From positions 1 through 46,561 of the forward strand of contig CAZQEZ010000015.1 in the NCBI GenBank assembly GCA_964592475.1: DNA of 46,561 bases. The letters are read 5' to 3'. A program made the translations under genes and the position numbers. Below the pieces are notes generated by a model. That model made no database searches and had not been told where the DNA came from. It saw nothing but the letters and a program-made list of their open reading frames with translations. The DNA comes from CAZQEZ01 sp964592475 (lineage in GTDB: Bacteria > Bacteroidota > Bacteroidia > Cytophagales > Cyclobacteriaceae). Position 1 is the first letter of the stretch. Each line of letters opens with the position of its first letter. Below are positions 35,793 to 44,868 of this stretch, one piece after another.

Positions 35793-37082
35793 TTAGGGAA
35801 TGATTTTCCCAGAGGGATCAGTTTTTACTAGAATCATTTTCGTAACCTGGTCAGAATCAACGAAAGACAACATTCCGGTAAATGCTATATGTCCACTTTC
35901 TGTAAGTACAACAGAATTGATTTTATCTGAATTATCACCTCCATAAAATTGAAACCATTTGATTTGCCCTGCCTGATCAGTTTCCATAAGTAATATATCA
36001 CTATCAGCATTAGGTCTTTCTTTATATTCTGCTGCTAAAACGTACCTTGAATTGCTCCGGGTTATTGCTCTTCCCCGAGTTACTTCTTCACTTACTCCAA
36101 AATTGAGATCGTTACCATTAATCAAGGTCGTTTCAGCATCTAAATTATCATCTACCCTGACTAAATTTATGTTGCCAAACCCCGATTCATTATAATTATT
36201 GGTGGTTAAAACCATGTAACCTCCGTCCAAGGACCAAGCTACGTCATCAGCTCTTTGGTTACCTGGTCCTCCGAAAGTGAATTCGTTTATATTGGTTAAA
36301 TTATCTGAATAGTATAACATGTACACGTTATCTCCTTCGTCATTACCTGATAATGAAGCATTGGTAGACCCTAAAATTAAACCTGAAGCTGAAATGAGAG
36401 GATTTTGATTATTAATAACCCGGTTACTAATATCATTAACAACTCCATCTAACTCACTTTCCAAACCAAAAGTGAACATATCATCGATTCTATCCCCGTT
36501 AGCATTTAATTTAAAAGCAATCATTTCATATCCATCACTCAAAAGAGTATTGCCAACAATCACCATTTCGCCATCCAACCTCATTTGAACATCAATTCCT
36601 ATATCTTTCTTATTTATTATGGTGTCCTGACCATCTCTTACAAATGTATCATAACTATTTTCCCATAAAACATTTCCATCAACCGATACTTTACAAGCAA
36701 AGATATTACTTTGGATAGAATCGCTTTTATCAATTCCTGTAGTACCAATAATCACATAATTCTCAGTACTTTCAAAAGTTCTTTTTATACTTACAGCTTC
36801 ATCATTCAATTGATTATCTGCCAATAAAATTTCAGTCCATTCGGCCAAACCAAATTCGTTGGTCTTAACTATATATATGTCTTTATAATCACCTTTGCTT
36901 AGAGAGGTGGTATAACCCACTATTATAAATCCGCCATCATCTGTTTCCAGCAAATCAATACCTTCCTCTTGATACTGACCGCCGTAGATTTTAAAAAATG
37001 CATTGCTACTAGGCTCCAGAGTTTCGGTTTGGCAGCTCATTAAAAAAGCTACAGATAGTAACAAAAATAAATATTTTATCAT
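35793..37082 (-). CDS. large lipoprotein with propeller-like repeats
   Basis: 429 residues; signal MIKYLFLLLSVAFLMSC with lipid Cys17. The mature protein consists of six or seven weak repeats of strand-Gly-Gly-strand type: GGQYQEEGIDLLETDDGGFI, EFTFGGPGNQRADDVAWSLD, GGDNSDKINSVVLTESGHIA, each followed by an hydrophobic IVGxT/LVKTD strand. This suggests a beta-propeller exposed on the outer membrane. Its ATG overlaps the stop of the barrel-protein gene (ATGA), so translation is coupled. The adhesin gene follows by 76 bases. It is a plausible surface partner of the barrel and the adhesin; function unknown. Confidence 0.8.
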   Translation of the reverse strand: MIKYLFLLLSVAFLMSCQTETLEPSSNAFFKIYGGQYQEEGIDLLETDDGGFIIVGYTTSLSKGDYKDIYIVKTNEFGLAEWTEILLADNQLNDEAVSIKRTFESTENYVIIGTTGIDKSDSIQSNIFACKVSVDGNVLWENSYDTFVRDGQDTIINKKDIGIDVQMRLDGEMVIVGNTLLSDGYEMIAFKLNANGDRIDDMFTFGLESELDGVVNDISNRVINNQNPLISASGLILGSTNASLSGNDEGDNVYMLYYSDNLTNINEFTFGGPGNQRADDVAWSLDGGYMVLTTNNYNESGFGNINLVRVDDNLDAETTLINGNDLNFGVSEEVTRGRAITRSNSRYVLAAEYKERPNADSDILLMETDQAGQIKWFQFYGGDNSDKINSVVLTESGHIAFTGMLSFVDSDQVTKMILVKTDPSGKIIP

Positions 37083-38194
37083 TTTTTCTTGCGTGGTTTA
37101 TATATGGGTTTTATATAACTGACGGTAAAATTAAGGCTGTTCATAAAGAACGCGTTATCTACATGCAAAGCAGAATACATCAAGTTAGTATTAGGGTCTC
37201 TTGCAGAACTTGTGTCAGCAAATCTTTGATCATTTATACTCAAATTAATTAATCCATAATGGTATCTTACTTCAAAAGCTAAATAATTTATACCTACTTT
37301 ATATTTAGCACCAGCTCCTACTAATAATGAAAAATTGATGTCCCTTCTTTGATCCGAGAAGTCGACAAATTCTTCTTGGGGAATATCGGTTTGATCTTGC
37401 TGCCAAACAGACCTAAGGTCACTAGATGAAGTATTGATAAGATAATGTGTTTGAAAACCAGTAAGAAAATATGGTTTGTATTTGCTATCAGGAAAATTAT
37501 ACTTAAAGTACAAAGGCAAGTCAATCCACCATTGTCCTTCCGAAAAACCTGTTTGGGCAATGCCTCCCAATAAATTTTCATTGGAACTATATCTCTGATA
37601 AGTCAAATTTATATCCATGCCAATACTGTATCTTTGACTAAATCCGTATTCAATACCTGTACCTATATTGAAACCCCAGGAGGATTTATAATTGTGTTGA
37701 TAATCTCTGATTATTGTTTCTCCTTCATTTTGTATAAAAAATAAACTTGCTTCTGATCCTAAACCATCTATATTGAAATTTTGGGTTATTTTAGGTTGAC
37801 TTCGATTGCTGCCAATTCTTACAAGATATAATGAAAAGAAGGGAGTAGTTATGAAATTATCATGCAAGTAAAATAATTCAATTGGATCGGTTAATGCATT
37901 GGGTTCAAACTCAGGACTTAATTTAAGCAAGTTTAAATAAGAAATATCTGCTTTATCGGGTTGGTCGGTATATAAGTAGGATAAGGTAAGTAACCTGTAA
38001 GCCTTAATCTTTTCTTCTTTTGAAAATCCGCTTTTGAGGCAACCTTCTAATATTGCTGGTATGGCATAAAGATGTCCGATTTGATATTCATCTTCTGCCT
38101 GGCCAAGTATTTCACTACATATTTGACCTGTTGCCATTAGTGGCAAAAGAACTACTATACCAAACATCAAAACGCTCTTTTTTACCAACTTCAT
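37079..38194 (-). CDS. TPR / outer-membrane beta-barrel protein
   Basis: 371 residues from ATG at 38194 (MKLVKKSVLMFGIVVLLPLM signal, cleaved near ATG-QI). An upstream ATG at 38212 overlaps the NTPase stop as TAATG and may be the true coupled start. After the signal come two TPR-like helical hairpins (about 25-95: AIPAILEGCLKSGFSKEEKI, PDKADISYLNLLKLSPEFEP), then a barrel of amphipathic strands (about 115-370: GFNIGTGIEYGFSQRYSIGM, PYFLTGFQTHYLI, NFSLLVGAGAKYKVGINYLA). It should sit in the outer membrane with the TPR part in the periplasm, where it could meet the WD40/coiled-coil part of the NTPase encoded just upstream. Confidence 0.82.
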   Translation of the reverse strand: MKLVKKSVLMFGIVVLLPLMATGQICSEILGQAEDEYQIGHLYAIPAILEGCLKSGFSKEEKIKAYRLLTLSYLYTDQPDKADISYLNLLKLSPEFEPNALTDPIELFYLHDNFITTPFFSLYLVRIGSNRSQPKITQNFNIDGLGSEASLFFIQNEGETIIRDYQHNYKSSWGFNIGTGIEYGFSQRYSIGMDINLTYQRYSSNENLLGGIAQTGFSEGQWWIDLPLYFKYNFPDSKYKPYFLTGFQTHYLINTSSSDLRSVWQQDQTDIPQEEFVDFSDQRRDINFSLLVGAGAKYKVGINYLAFEVRYHYGLINLSINDQRFADTSSARDPNTNLMYSALHVDNAFFMNSLNFTVSYIKPIYKPRKKK

Positions 38195-38211
38195 CACCTC
38201 AACCATTATCA

Positions 38212-41200
38212 TTAATTAGCTATCAAGTCAGGACATGCCATTTGAAAATTGATATCATCTGCAACATACCTATTCCATTCTTGTTTATTCATATTTCTTT
38301 CCATTAAATCGCAAATTTGGCTGGCAAATTCCTGCGAATTAGTAGGCCATAATTTAATTGAACCATCTTTACTTCCAGCAATTAAGTAATCTCCATCATC
38401 AGTAAAGTTTAGCGACCAAACATAAGAATTATGATCGACCATGGTAATTGGTAATTCATCGAGATCGTTCATAGTATACATATGAATACGACCATCAAAC
38501 CCTGCAGAAGCTATAAAAAATTGATCCTTACTAAACTGAATATCATTTACACGTGCTTGATGTTGCGCCAAAACCATTTTTGATTGTATATTTTTAGTTT
38601 TATTATCAAATGTAATCAAAGTTAAATTTCCTTCTTCGTCGCCAATAGCCAAATGATTGCCTGATGGACTAAAAGTAACCACGTGAATAGGGGTATTGGA
38701 TTTCAATATGACCTTTTCATTATCCATATTAGTAGATTCCCATAAATAAACCTTTCCACTTACCGTACCACCAGCTATATGTTTACCATCATTAGAAATA
38801 GCAATATTTTTCACCTGATCATTATTCTTCTTCAGGAGCCTGCTACTTGAAAAATCATTGAGTCTAAATGTACTATCAGCACTGGTAGAAATAAAGTATT
38901 GATTATTAGGTAGAAAAGCCAGGTCAAAAATAAAGTCACTATGCCCTTTAATATTGACCGGGATTCTATTGGGGTTTTTCAAATCAAATAGTTGAATAAA
39001 ATTCTTTTCTCCGGCATTAATTAACCACCGGCTATCTTTACTAAGTCTTATGTTACGATTAATAAAATCATTGTCATGTATAACTACGGATTCTCTAGCG
39101 TTATTTATATTGAATTTATTAATAACACCATCACTTCCTGTACTATAAATGTTTTTCCCATCAATAGCAATAGACCTTATAGCTCCGTTGTGTTTTTTCA
39201 CTTTGTAGATTTCCGATTTATTTTTTAAAGATTTGAGTGCATAATATAACCCATCATAAATATGCTTGTCGTAGGTATTGCCATCGTATTGTTGATTAAA
39301 AATATATGCCTGCAAAGCAAGGCTCCCTTGTAAATCTCTATCCAGTACTTGCAGCGATTTCAGGGTCATATTTTGCGCAATCGATAATATTCTTTGCCTG
39401 TTAGCATCTGCCGCACTTTGTTTAGCTTTGTCTTCACTAGCTTCTGCTTCTTTAGTTTTTTGTTCTGCAATTTCAGCACTCATTTCCGCTGCAGCCCTGG
39501 CTTTATCTGCCTGTATTTTTTCGTACTCGGCTCGCTCGTATTGGTTCATAGCAGCTATCGCGGCAGAGTCAGCTCTTAATTTAGCTTGAACTATGGAATC
39601 TTGCTGTTTTTGGGTTAAAATTCGCAACTCTGTTTCTTTGATCAAGCTTTCTTTTAATTCTTCATATGCTTGTTCAATTTCCTTACGACTATCTTCTAAA
39701 TCTCCGGCATATTCAAGGGCTTCTGTAGCTGCATCATCAGCCTCCCCTTTTTTCATAATTGCAAATATGAAAAATAATAAAGAAACCACTGCTGCCAAAC
39801 CTAATAGCAGTGAAACCATCTTTACTCTTGCTATTCTTCTTTTTTGCCGCTTTGCTTCCTTTTCTTGTTCTTCTTTGTATTGGCTTTCGCTAAATTCAAG
39901 AAAATTAATAGCATTTTCGTATCTCGGGCTGTAGCGTTGAGCCCAGGCAAAGTTGGGGTTTTGCTCCTTGCGCCAATTTAAAGCTAACTGCAAGTCTGGT
40001 GGTCGCCACACACCTGTACTACCAGCTTCGTATCTCTCGGCCGCCTCAGATAAGCGCAGATACATTTGGGCTGATTCTGCTTCTTCATCTACCCAATTTT
40101 TCAATCTATCCCATATCCTCATCAAACTTTCGTGCGAAATTTCAATTATGGTATCACTTTCTAATGGTGTTTGAATGGATGGCAGTAAAAGTGAACGACT
40201 GGGTTGTCTGAATTTATCTATAATCGCACTTACCTCTGGTTCTTTAACTCGTGCAATTTGAGCTATAGCGCTTAATTTGGCCTGGCGTCTTACACCATTA
40301 TTATCTTTACCTTTCTGAGTAAGTGACTTGAAAATTGTTTCACAAATCTCTTTCTCGTTGGCATTTAGCTCATTGTAGGTTTCATCAGCATGTAATGATA
40401 ATGCTTCATCAATAGTGCCTATAGCATTATAATGCCTCAGGTCAATTGGTTCATCTACATCGTGATTTGACACCCAATAATTCCATGTTCGCATTAGTGC
40501 ATGCTGCATTACCGGCAATTGATTGGAATTATTGCTGAGGTCATTAAGTAATTGCTGTACTAAACGTTTGGCAATAACCCCTCCCCCAACGGCAATGGGC
40601 CCTTCAATAGCTATTTTCTGTTCAATGCGATTAAGTTGTGGAATTAAGTAGTGACTATCGTTAATTTGCTTTGTGAGCTGAGGAAATTTTGCCGATTCAC
40701 CTATGAAATCAGATCGCATAGTGATAACGATGTACACAGGCACCTGCTTTTCCTCCACTGCTTCAGTAAGTAGATTTACAAAAGCAAGTACTTCAGAGAT
40801 ATCTCCAGTTTTTTCTCTTATCAGTCTAAACAATTCTTCAAACTGATCAATCAGAATAAGGATATTTTGATTTTCTGATTTAACTCGTTGTTTTATTACA
40901 TCAATCAGTCCATGAGGGTTACTTCTGAGAATACTGTTTATTGCTGCTTTTCCTTCGATTAATTCTTGTTCATCTACTGATTTACTATCTCGCCCGTTCA
41001 GGTACAGCGACTTAGCTAAATTATCAATTGGTGACAGCCCTGGCCTTGAGGTAAAAACTTTCCAGCGCGATCCGGCCTTAGTCATAAATCCACCATATAA
41101 AATAGGCAAAAGACCACAGTACATTAATGAAGATTTACCGCTACCACTACTACCGATAATAGATACAAAATGGTTTTTATGAAGCTTCAGGAGTATTTCA

Positions 41201-41334
41201 TCGCAATGGCCTTCCCTACCAAAGAATAAGTGGCTTTCCTCAAAAGTAAAAGCGCGCAACCCCGGAAATGGGTTCGCGTAAACCTTCTTTTGTTTCTTGC
41301 CATTCTTTACTAAGATCGTTTCTTTTCCATCCAT
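38212..41334 (-). CDS. nSTAND1-type NTPase with TM helix, coiled coil and WD40 propeller
   Basis: 1040 residues. N-terminal P-loop NTPase of the STAND class (novel STAND NTPase 1): NPFPGLRAFTFEESHLFFGR lead, Walker A GSSGSGKSS at 61-69, Walker B ILILIDQFEELF at 158-169, sensor region VITMRSDFIGE, winged-helix region to about 480. A basic run (KRQKRRIARVK) precedes one membrane helix at about 506-526, then an Ala/Glu-rich coiled coil (530-655) and a WD40 propeller (about 715-1015: SIAIDGKNIYSTGSDGVINK, DGDYLIAGSKDGSIKLWPTN). By the positive-inside rule the NTPase is cytosolic and the propeller periplasmic. STAND NTPases switch on ligand binding in signalling and immunity. First gene of an overlapping three-gene operon. 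Confidence 0.9.
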   Translation of the reverse strand: MDGKETILVKNGKKQKKVYANPFPGLRAFTFEESHLFFGREGHCDEILLKLHKNHFVSIIGSSGSGKSSLMYCGLLPILYGGFMTKAGSRWKVFTSRPGLSPIDNLAKSLYLNGRDSKSVDEQELIEGKAAINSILRSNPHGLIDVIKQRVKSENQNILILIDQFEELFRLIREKTGDISEVLAFVNLLTEAVEEKQVPVYIVITMRSDFIGESAKFPQLTKQINDSHYLIPQLNRIEQKIAIEGPIAVGGGVIAKRLVQQLLNDLSNNSNQLPVMQHALMRTWNYWVSNHDVDEPIDLRHYNAIGTIDEALSLHADETYNELNANEKEICETIFKSLTQKGKDNNGVRRQAKLSAIAQIARVKEPEVSAIIDKFRQPSRSLLLPSIQTPLESDTIIEISHESLMRIWDRLKNWVDEEAESAQMYLRLSEAAERYEAGSTGVWRPPDLQLALNWRKEQNPNFAWAQRYSPRYENAINFLEFSESQYKEEQEKEAKRQKRRIARVKMVSLLLGLAAVVSLLFFIFAIMKKGEADDAATEALEYAGDLEDSRKEIEQAYEELKESLIKETELRILTQKQQDSIVQAKLRADSAAIAAMNQYERAEYEKIQADKARAAAEMSAEIAEQKTKEAEASEDKAKQSAADANRQRILSIAQNMTLKSLQVLDRDLQGSLALQAYIFNQQYDGNTYDKHIYDGLYYALKSLKNKSEIYKVKKHNGAIRSIAIDGKNIYSTGSDGVINKFNINNARESVVIHDNDFINRNIRLSKDSRWLINAGEKNFIQLFDLKNPNRIPVNIKGHSDFIFDLAFLPNNQYFISTSADSTFRLNDFSSSRLLKKNNDQVKNIAISNDGKHIAGGTVSGKVYLWESTNMDNEKVILKSNTPIHVVTFSPSGNHLAIGDEEGNLTLITFDNKTKNIQSKMVLAQHQARVNDIQFSKDQFFIASAGFDGRIHMYTMNDLDELPITMVDHNSYVWSLNFTDDGDYLIAGSKDGSIKLWPTNSQEFASQICDLMERNMNKQEWNRYVADDINFQMACPDLIAN

Positions 41335-41403
41335 TAGCCAATGCGACTCAATTAAGTAAACTTAATGTTAGAATCAAATATTATTTTTATTAAAAAATAT
41401 TAT

Positions 41404-41411
41404 CAAATTTA
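41404..41411 (-). promoter_or_regulatory. possible -7 box upstream of the NTPase gene
   Basis: Minus-strand TAAATTTG matches TAnnTTTG, 69 bases before the NTPase ATG, in a 272-bp AT-rich gap without coding potential. In such AT-rich sequence a chance match is quite possible. Confidence 0.3.
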
Positions 41412-41606
41412 TGCAACTTACCGCAAATGAGTATTGATTTTTTATAAAATTAATTCATCTATAATGGTAATTTTTATTTAAAATACTAACTTTTATTACA
41501 TTAGCAGAATTAATAAAAAAAACAAATTAGTCAAATAGCCATTTTTAATGATATTATTCTTACTACTTTTCAAGCTTTTTTGTAAGTTTTAATTAATTAT
41601 ATTCAA

Positions 41607-44600
41607 TTATATTTCTTGAATTTGACCTTCTTGTTTAAAGGCATCAATTATTTTTAGGGATAAATCATAATGTTCCGATAAGAAATCATAAAATTGATCT
41701 TTATCTAATTTTAATAGTTCACATTTTTCGGATGAAATCAGTTCTACTTTGTCGGAAGGATCAATTTTTACAAATTCCATAAGTAACTCACCTGAGGAGT
41801 ATTGTTTTTTAAACACATTGTTGTACCTCAATTCGATGGCTCCTCGGCTAACCAAATAAAAGTATCGATGAATTTCATTTGAAACATCTAAATGTTGATC
41901 AGCATTAAGCTCAAACGTTTCAATAATTTCCACAAGTACCGCCAATAAATTGCCCGGTATTTTATTAAAAATTTCAATTTGCTTCAAGAGTTCAATTTTT
42001 TGAAATCTTGTTAGAGTTTTGTCACTATTTTCATCTGCAGCCATAACTGCATGGTTTAACTGTATCTGTTCTTGTGGGCTTAATCTTTTAATGTTTTCCA
42101 GGTAAGCATCAGGGTCAGACTGTTGCAACGTCCAAGCAGCACATTCTTTGATCAACCAGTCAGCGTTAAATAAATTGGCGATTAAAATCAAGTTGAAGTT
42201 TTTCAACTTCATTTTACCTATATATAAATAAGCATTAATTTTAGCATACCTGCTTATTTGATTAAAATCTCGATTGAGCAAATGCTTTAAAGTTTCAAAA
42301 AAAGTGAGATCTGACTGTGGATAATGATTTTGGAACTTATTAAGTTTTTCAGAATCCCCAAGGTCATCCAGAAGTAGAATTATTTGCTCTTTTATATCAT
42401 CTGATAAAAATACATCTATTAACTCTATGGCGTAAGCTATACCTTCACTGGTTTTGCTTTCTATGTTTTCCTTGACCAACTGAATAGAATGTGGATCATA
42501 AATCATAGAAAGTAACATAAATACATGATTTACAATATGTTGATTATCCTCTCTTATAGCTAGCAGTAATGTTTCAGAATTTTTTTGGTCAGCTATTACT
42601 TCAAGTGCGGCAAGGTTCCACACATAATTACCAATATCACCTTGAATCGACAATTTTATCCTGGTGATTTGTTCGTTTTTAGCTTTAAATCCACATTTAC
42701 CTAATGAAACTAATACTTGTGCCACTACTTTTTTATCAGGATAATCTATTTTATTCCACAGCAGTTCAGTGGCTTCGCTTCCACCTACAAATCCGTAAAC
42801 TTGCACTACCTTAAGCATGAGTCGTGCATCTTGCTTTGTTTTATAAAATACGGACTCGAGATAGGGAAACATTTTGTGACCAATATTAATCATGCTTTGC
42901 GTAGCAACTTCGTTAAATGTAGTATTTTGTGAATTTTCTAAAAGAATTGGATAAAATTCTACTTTTGGAACTTCAACAATTAATTGTAAGGCTAGCGAGC
43001 GGATTTCAGTATCAGTATCTGACAAAAAGTCTAATAGCAAATATGCATTTTCATCATTTAAATAATTTTTTATACTATTAATCGCATAAAGCCTATTGTC
43101 TCTATCTTCGGAGGAAATCAATTCTTTAAATTGATCAAGGCTACCTTTATGTTGAAGTTCTATTCCTTGTTTTAATATATTTTCAATTTCATCTACTTTA
43201 CCATTGAGATTCAGTGCTATATTGCTTCTTACCTCTTTTACTTTTTCAACTTTGTCTAAAGCAAATTTTCTCACATGCTTATCACCATTAGTTAATAGTT
43301 CATTCAGGTTTGATTTAATTATGTTAGGCTCAAACCTTTCCATTAACTTTAAAGAAAAAATAATATGTTCTGATGAAGTACCTCTTGTTATTTGATAAAG
43401 CATATTTCGAATATAATTAATTTTCTTCTGCTTATATGCTTCATCATTATCATGACCTTGCAATTTCTTTTTTACATTTTGTCTATACTCTTGATACAGC
43501 TTATTAGTAATATAAACCCAAACAAAAATAACTACGATAAGCAAATAAGAAAAATGTATTATTTCAAAAAATGTAAGCAAACCTAAAACAAGAATAACTA
43601 CACTAGCTATAAATCTTGAAGCTTCGTTTACAACGCCTTCCACTTTTGCTTGTATATCAAATCTAATGCGGATATCAAGTGGCATAAAGAAGAGTTTGAA
43701 AGAAGGAGTTTCCATTGCGTCTTTAAGTGAATCCATAAATAATTTACTTAATGCAATGAACAAAAAGTACCAGGCAAAATCAGGACTACCCGGAACAATT
43801 CCAAAAGAACTACCAATAATAATTGACACAACAGTAAGTAAAAATAATACCACTGGTAGCACTAGCAATGCGGTTCTAAGCCCATACATAGCTATCAACC
43901 TATCATTTACGAATGTTTGCAAAAGCAAACTAAAAATCATTATTGAACCATTAAAAATTCCCAAAAAGCTAACTAATTGCTGCTCAGAAGTAAAGTAAAA
44001 GTCAGTAGCAGTAAGAAACGAAAAATGAATAATCATGTAGGATAACATAGATAAAAATAAAAAGGAAGAGAGCAATACTACATACTTATCTTTAAAGATT
44101 CTCCTTAGTTTAGTGGTAACTTTTTGTTCTTCCTCGCCGGTTTTATTTGCTTCCAGCTTGTTGTGGTTTACTATAAGTATTAGAAAAAATCCTGACAATA
44201 ATATGCCTGCCATACTTATAATAAGTATATCATAATTTTGAATGTATTGATTAATTAATGTTATGGCAAAAGATATTAAAATTGCAGCAGTTAATTGACC
44301 ACTATCTATTCCACCAATAATTCTTTTGGACTGACGTAAATTGAACATTCGTCCGAATAAACCCCAAAAACCCAATATACAAATAGAAAGTACAGGCTGA
44401 AAAAATACAAACAAGATAAAAATAAGAATATCGTGGCTTGTTTCTGACAAAAAGGCAAATAGAACACGAATAAGTGCTAAGAAACAAAATATAATTAGGT
44501 AATTTAAAATAGCCAATCTGGCAAAAGGTATCTTATTTTGTAATGATGCAAAAATACCAGTTGAGACCACTCCTAAGAGCGCCGAAATAAATAATGCCGT

Positions 44601-44762
44601 GGGTACTGCACCTTCACTAAATGTAGAAAGAAACAATGCTTCTGCTACAATTTTGTAGGTATAAAGAAATGAACCCATGAAAAAACCCATGGCCAATAAT
44701 AATAATACAGGCTTTTCTTCTCCCTTTTCAACATTGAGTATACGCAATAAAGGCTTTAGCAT
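41607..44762 (-). CDS. NTT-like transporter fused to HEAT repeats and a cyclic-nucleotide-binding domain
   Basis: 1051 residues. Residues 20-425 form 10-12 membrane helices in an ATP/ADP-translocase (NTT)/MFS-like arrangement, with ETPSFKLFFMPLDIRIRFDI and VEGVVNEASRFIASVV near the end. These resemble the conserved second-half region of NTT proteins. Residues about 440-880 are HEAT-like helical repeats (YAINSIKNYLNDENAYLLLD, GNYVWNLAALEVIADQKNSE). Residues about 900-1045 form a Crp-type cNMP-binding jelly roll (EIHRYFYLVSRGAIELRYNN, SGELLMEFVKIDP). No DNA-binding domain follows. It could sense a cyclic nucleotide and gate or scaffold at the inner membrane. 106 bases after the TIR-like gene with no promoter box between. 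Confidence 0.82.
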   Translation of the reverse strand: MLKPLLRILNVEKGEEKPVLLLLAMGFFMGSFLYTYKIVAEALFLSTFSEGAVPTALFISALLGVVSTGIFASLQNKIPFARLAILNYLIIFCFLALIRVLFAFLSETSHDILIFILFVFFQPVLSICILGFWGLFGRMFNLRQSKRIIGGIDSGQLTAAILISFAITLINQYIQNYDILIISMAGILLSGFFLILIVNHNKLEANKTGEEEQKVTTKLRRIFKDKYVVLLSSFLFLSMLSYMIIHFSFLTATDFYFTSEQQLVSFLGIFNGSIMIFSLLLQTFVNDRLIAMYGLRTALLVLPVVLFLLTVVSIIIGSSFGIVPGSPDFAWYFLFIALSKLFMDSLKDAMETPSFKLFFMPLDIRIRFDIQAKVEGVVNEASRFIASVVILVLGLLTFFEIIHFSYLLIVVIFVWVYITNKLYQEYRQNVKKKLQGHDNDEAYKQKKINYIRNMLYQITRGTSSEHIIFSLKLMERFEPNIIKSNLNELLTNGDKHVRKFALDKVEKVKEVRSNIALNLNGKVDEIENILKQGIELQHKGSLDQFKELISSEDRDNRLYAINSIKNYLNDENAYLLLDFLSDTDTEIRSLALQLIVEVPKVEFYPILLENSQNTTFNEVATQSMINIGHKMFPYLESVFYKTKQDARLMLKVVQVYGFVGGSEATELLWNKIDYPDKKVVAQVLVSLGKCGFKAKNEQITRIKLSIQGDIGNYVWNLAALEVIADQKNSETLLLAIREDNQHIVNHVFMLLSMIYDPHSIQLVKENIESKTSEGIAYAIELIDVFLSDDIKEQIILLLDDLGDSEKLNKFQNHYPQSDLTFFETLKHLLNRDFNQISRYAKINAYLYIGKMKLKNFNLILIANLFNADWLIKECAAWTLQQSDPDAYLENIKRLSPQEQIQLNHAVMAADENSDKTLTRFQKIELLKQIEIFNKIPGNLLAVLVEIIETFELNADQHLDVSNEIHRYFYLVSRGAIELRYNNVFKKQYSSGELLMEFVKIDPSDKVELISSEKCELLKLDKDQFYDFLSEHYDLSLKIIDAFKQEGQIQEI

Positions 44763-44868
44763 AGCAGTTGAAAATTTTCCATAAAAATATGCAAAATCAC
44801 GATAACAGATTAGCTTTTAAGCAGATAAGGGAGTACAATGTAATATTTACAAGTAATTGAATGGAAAT

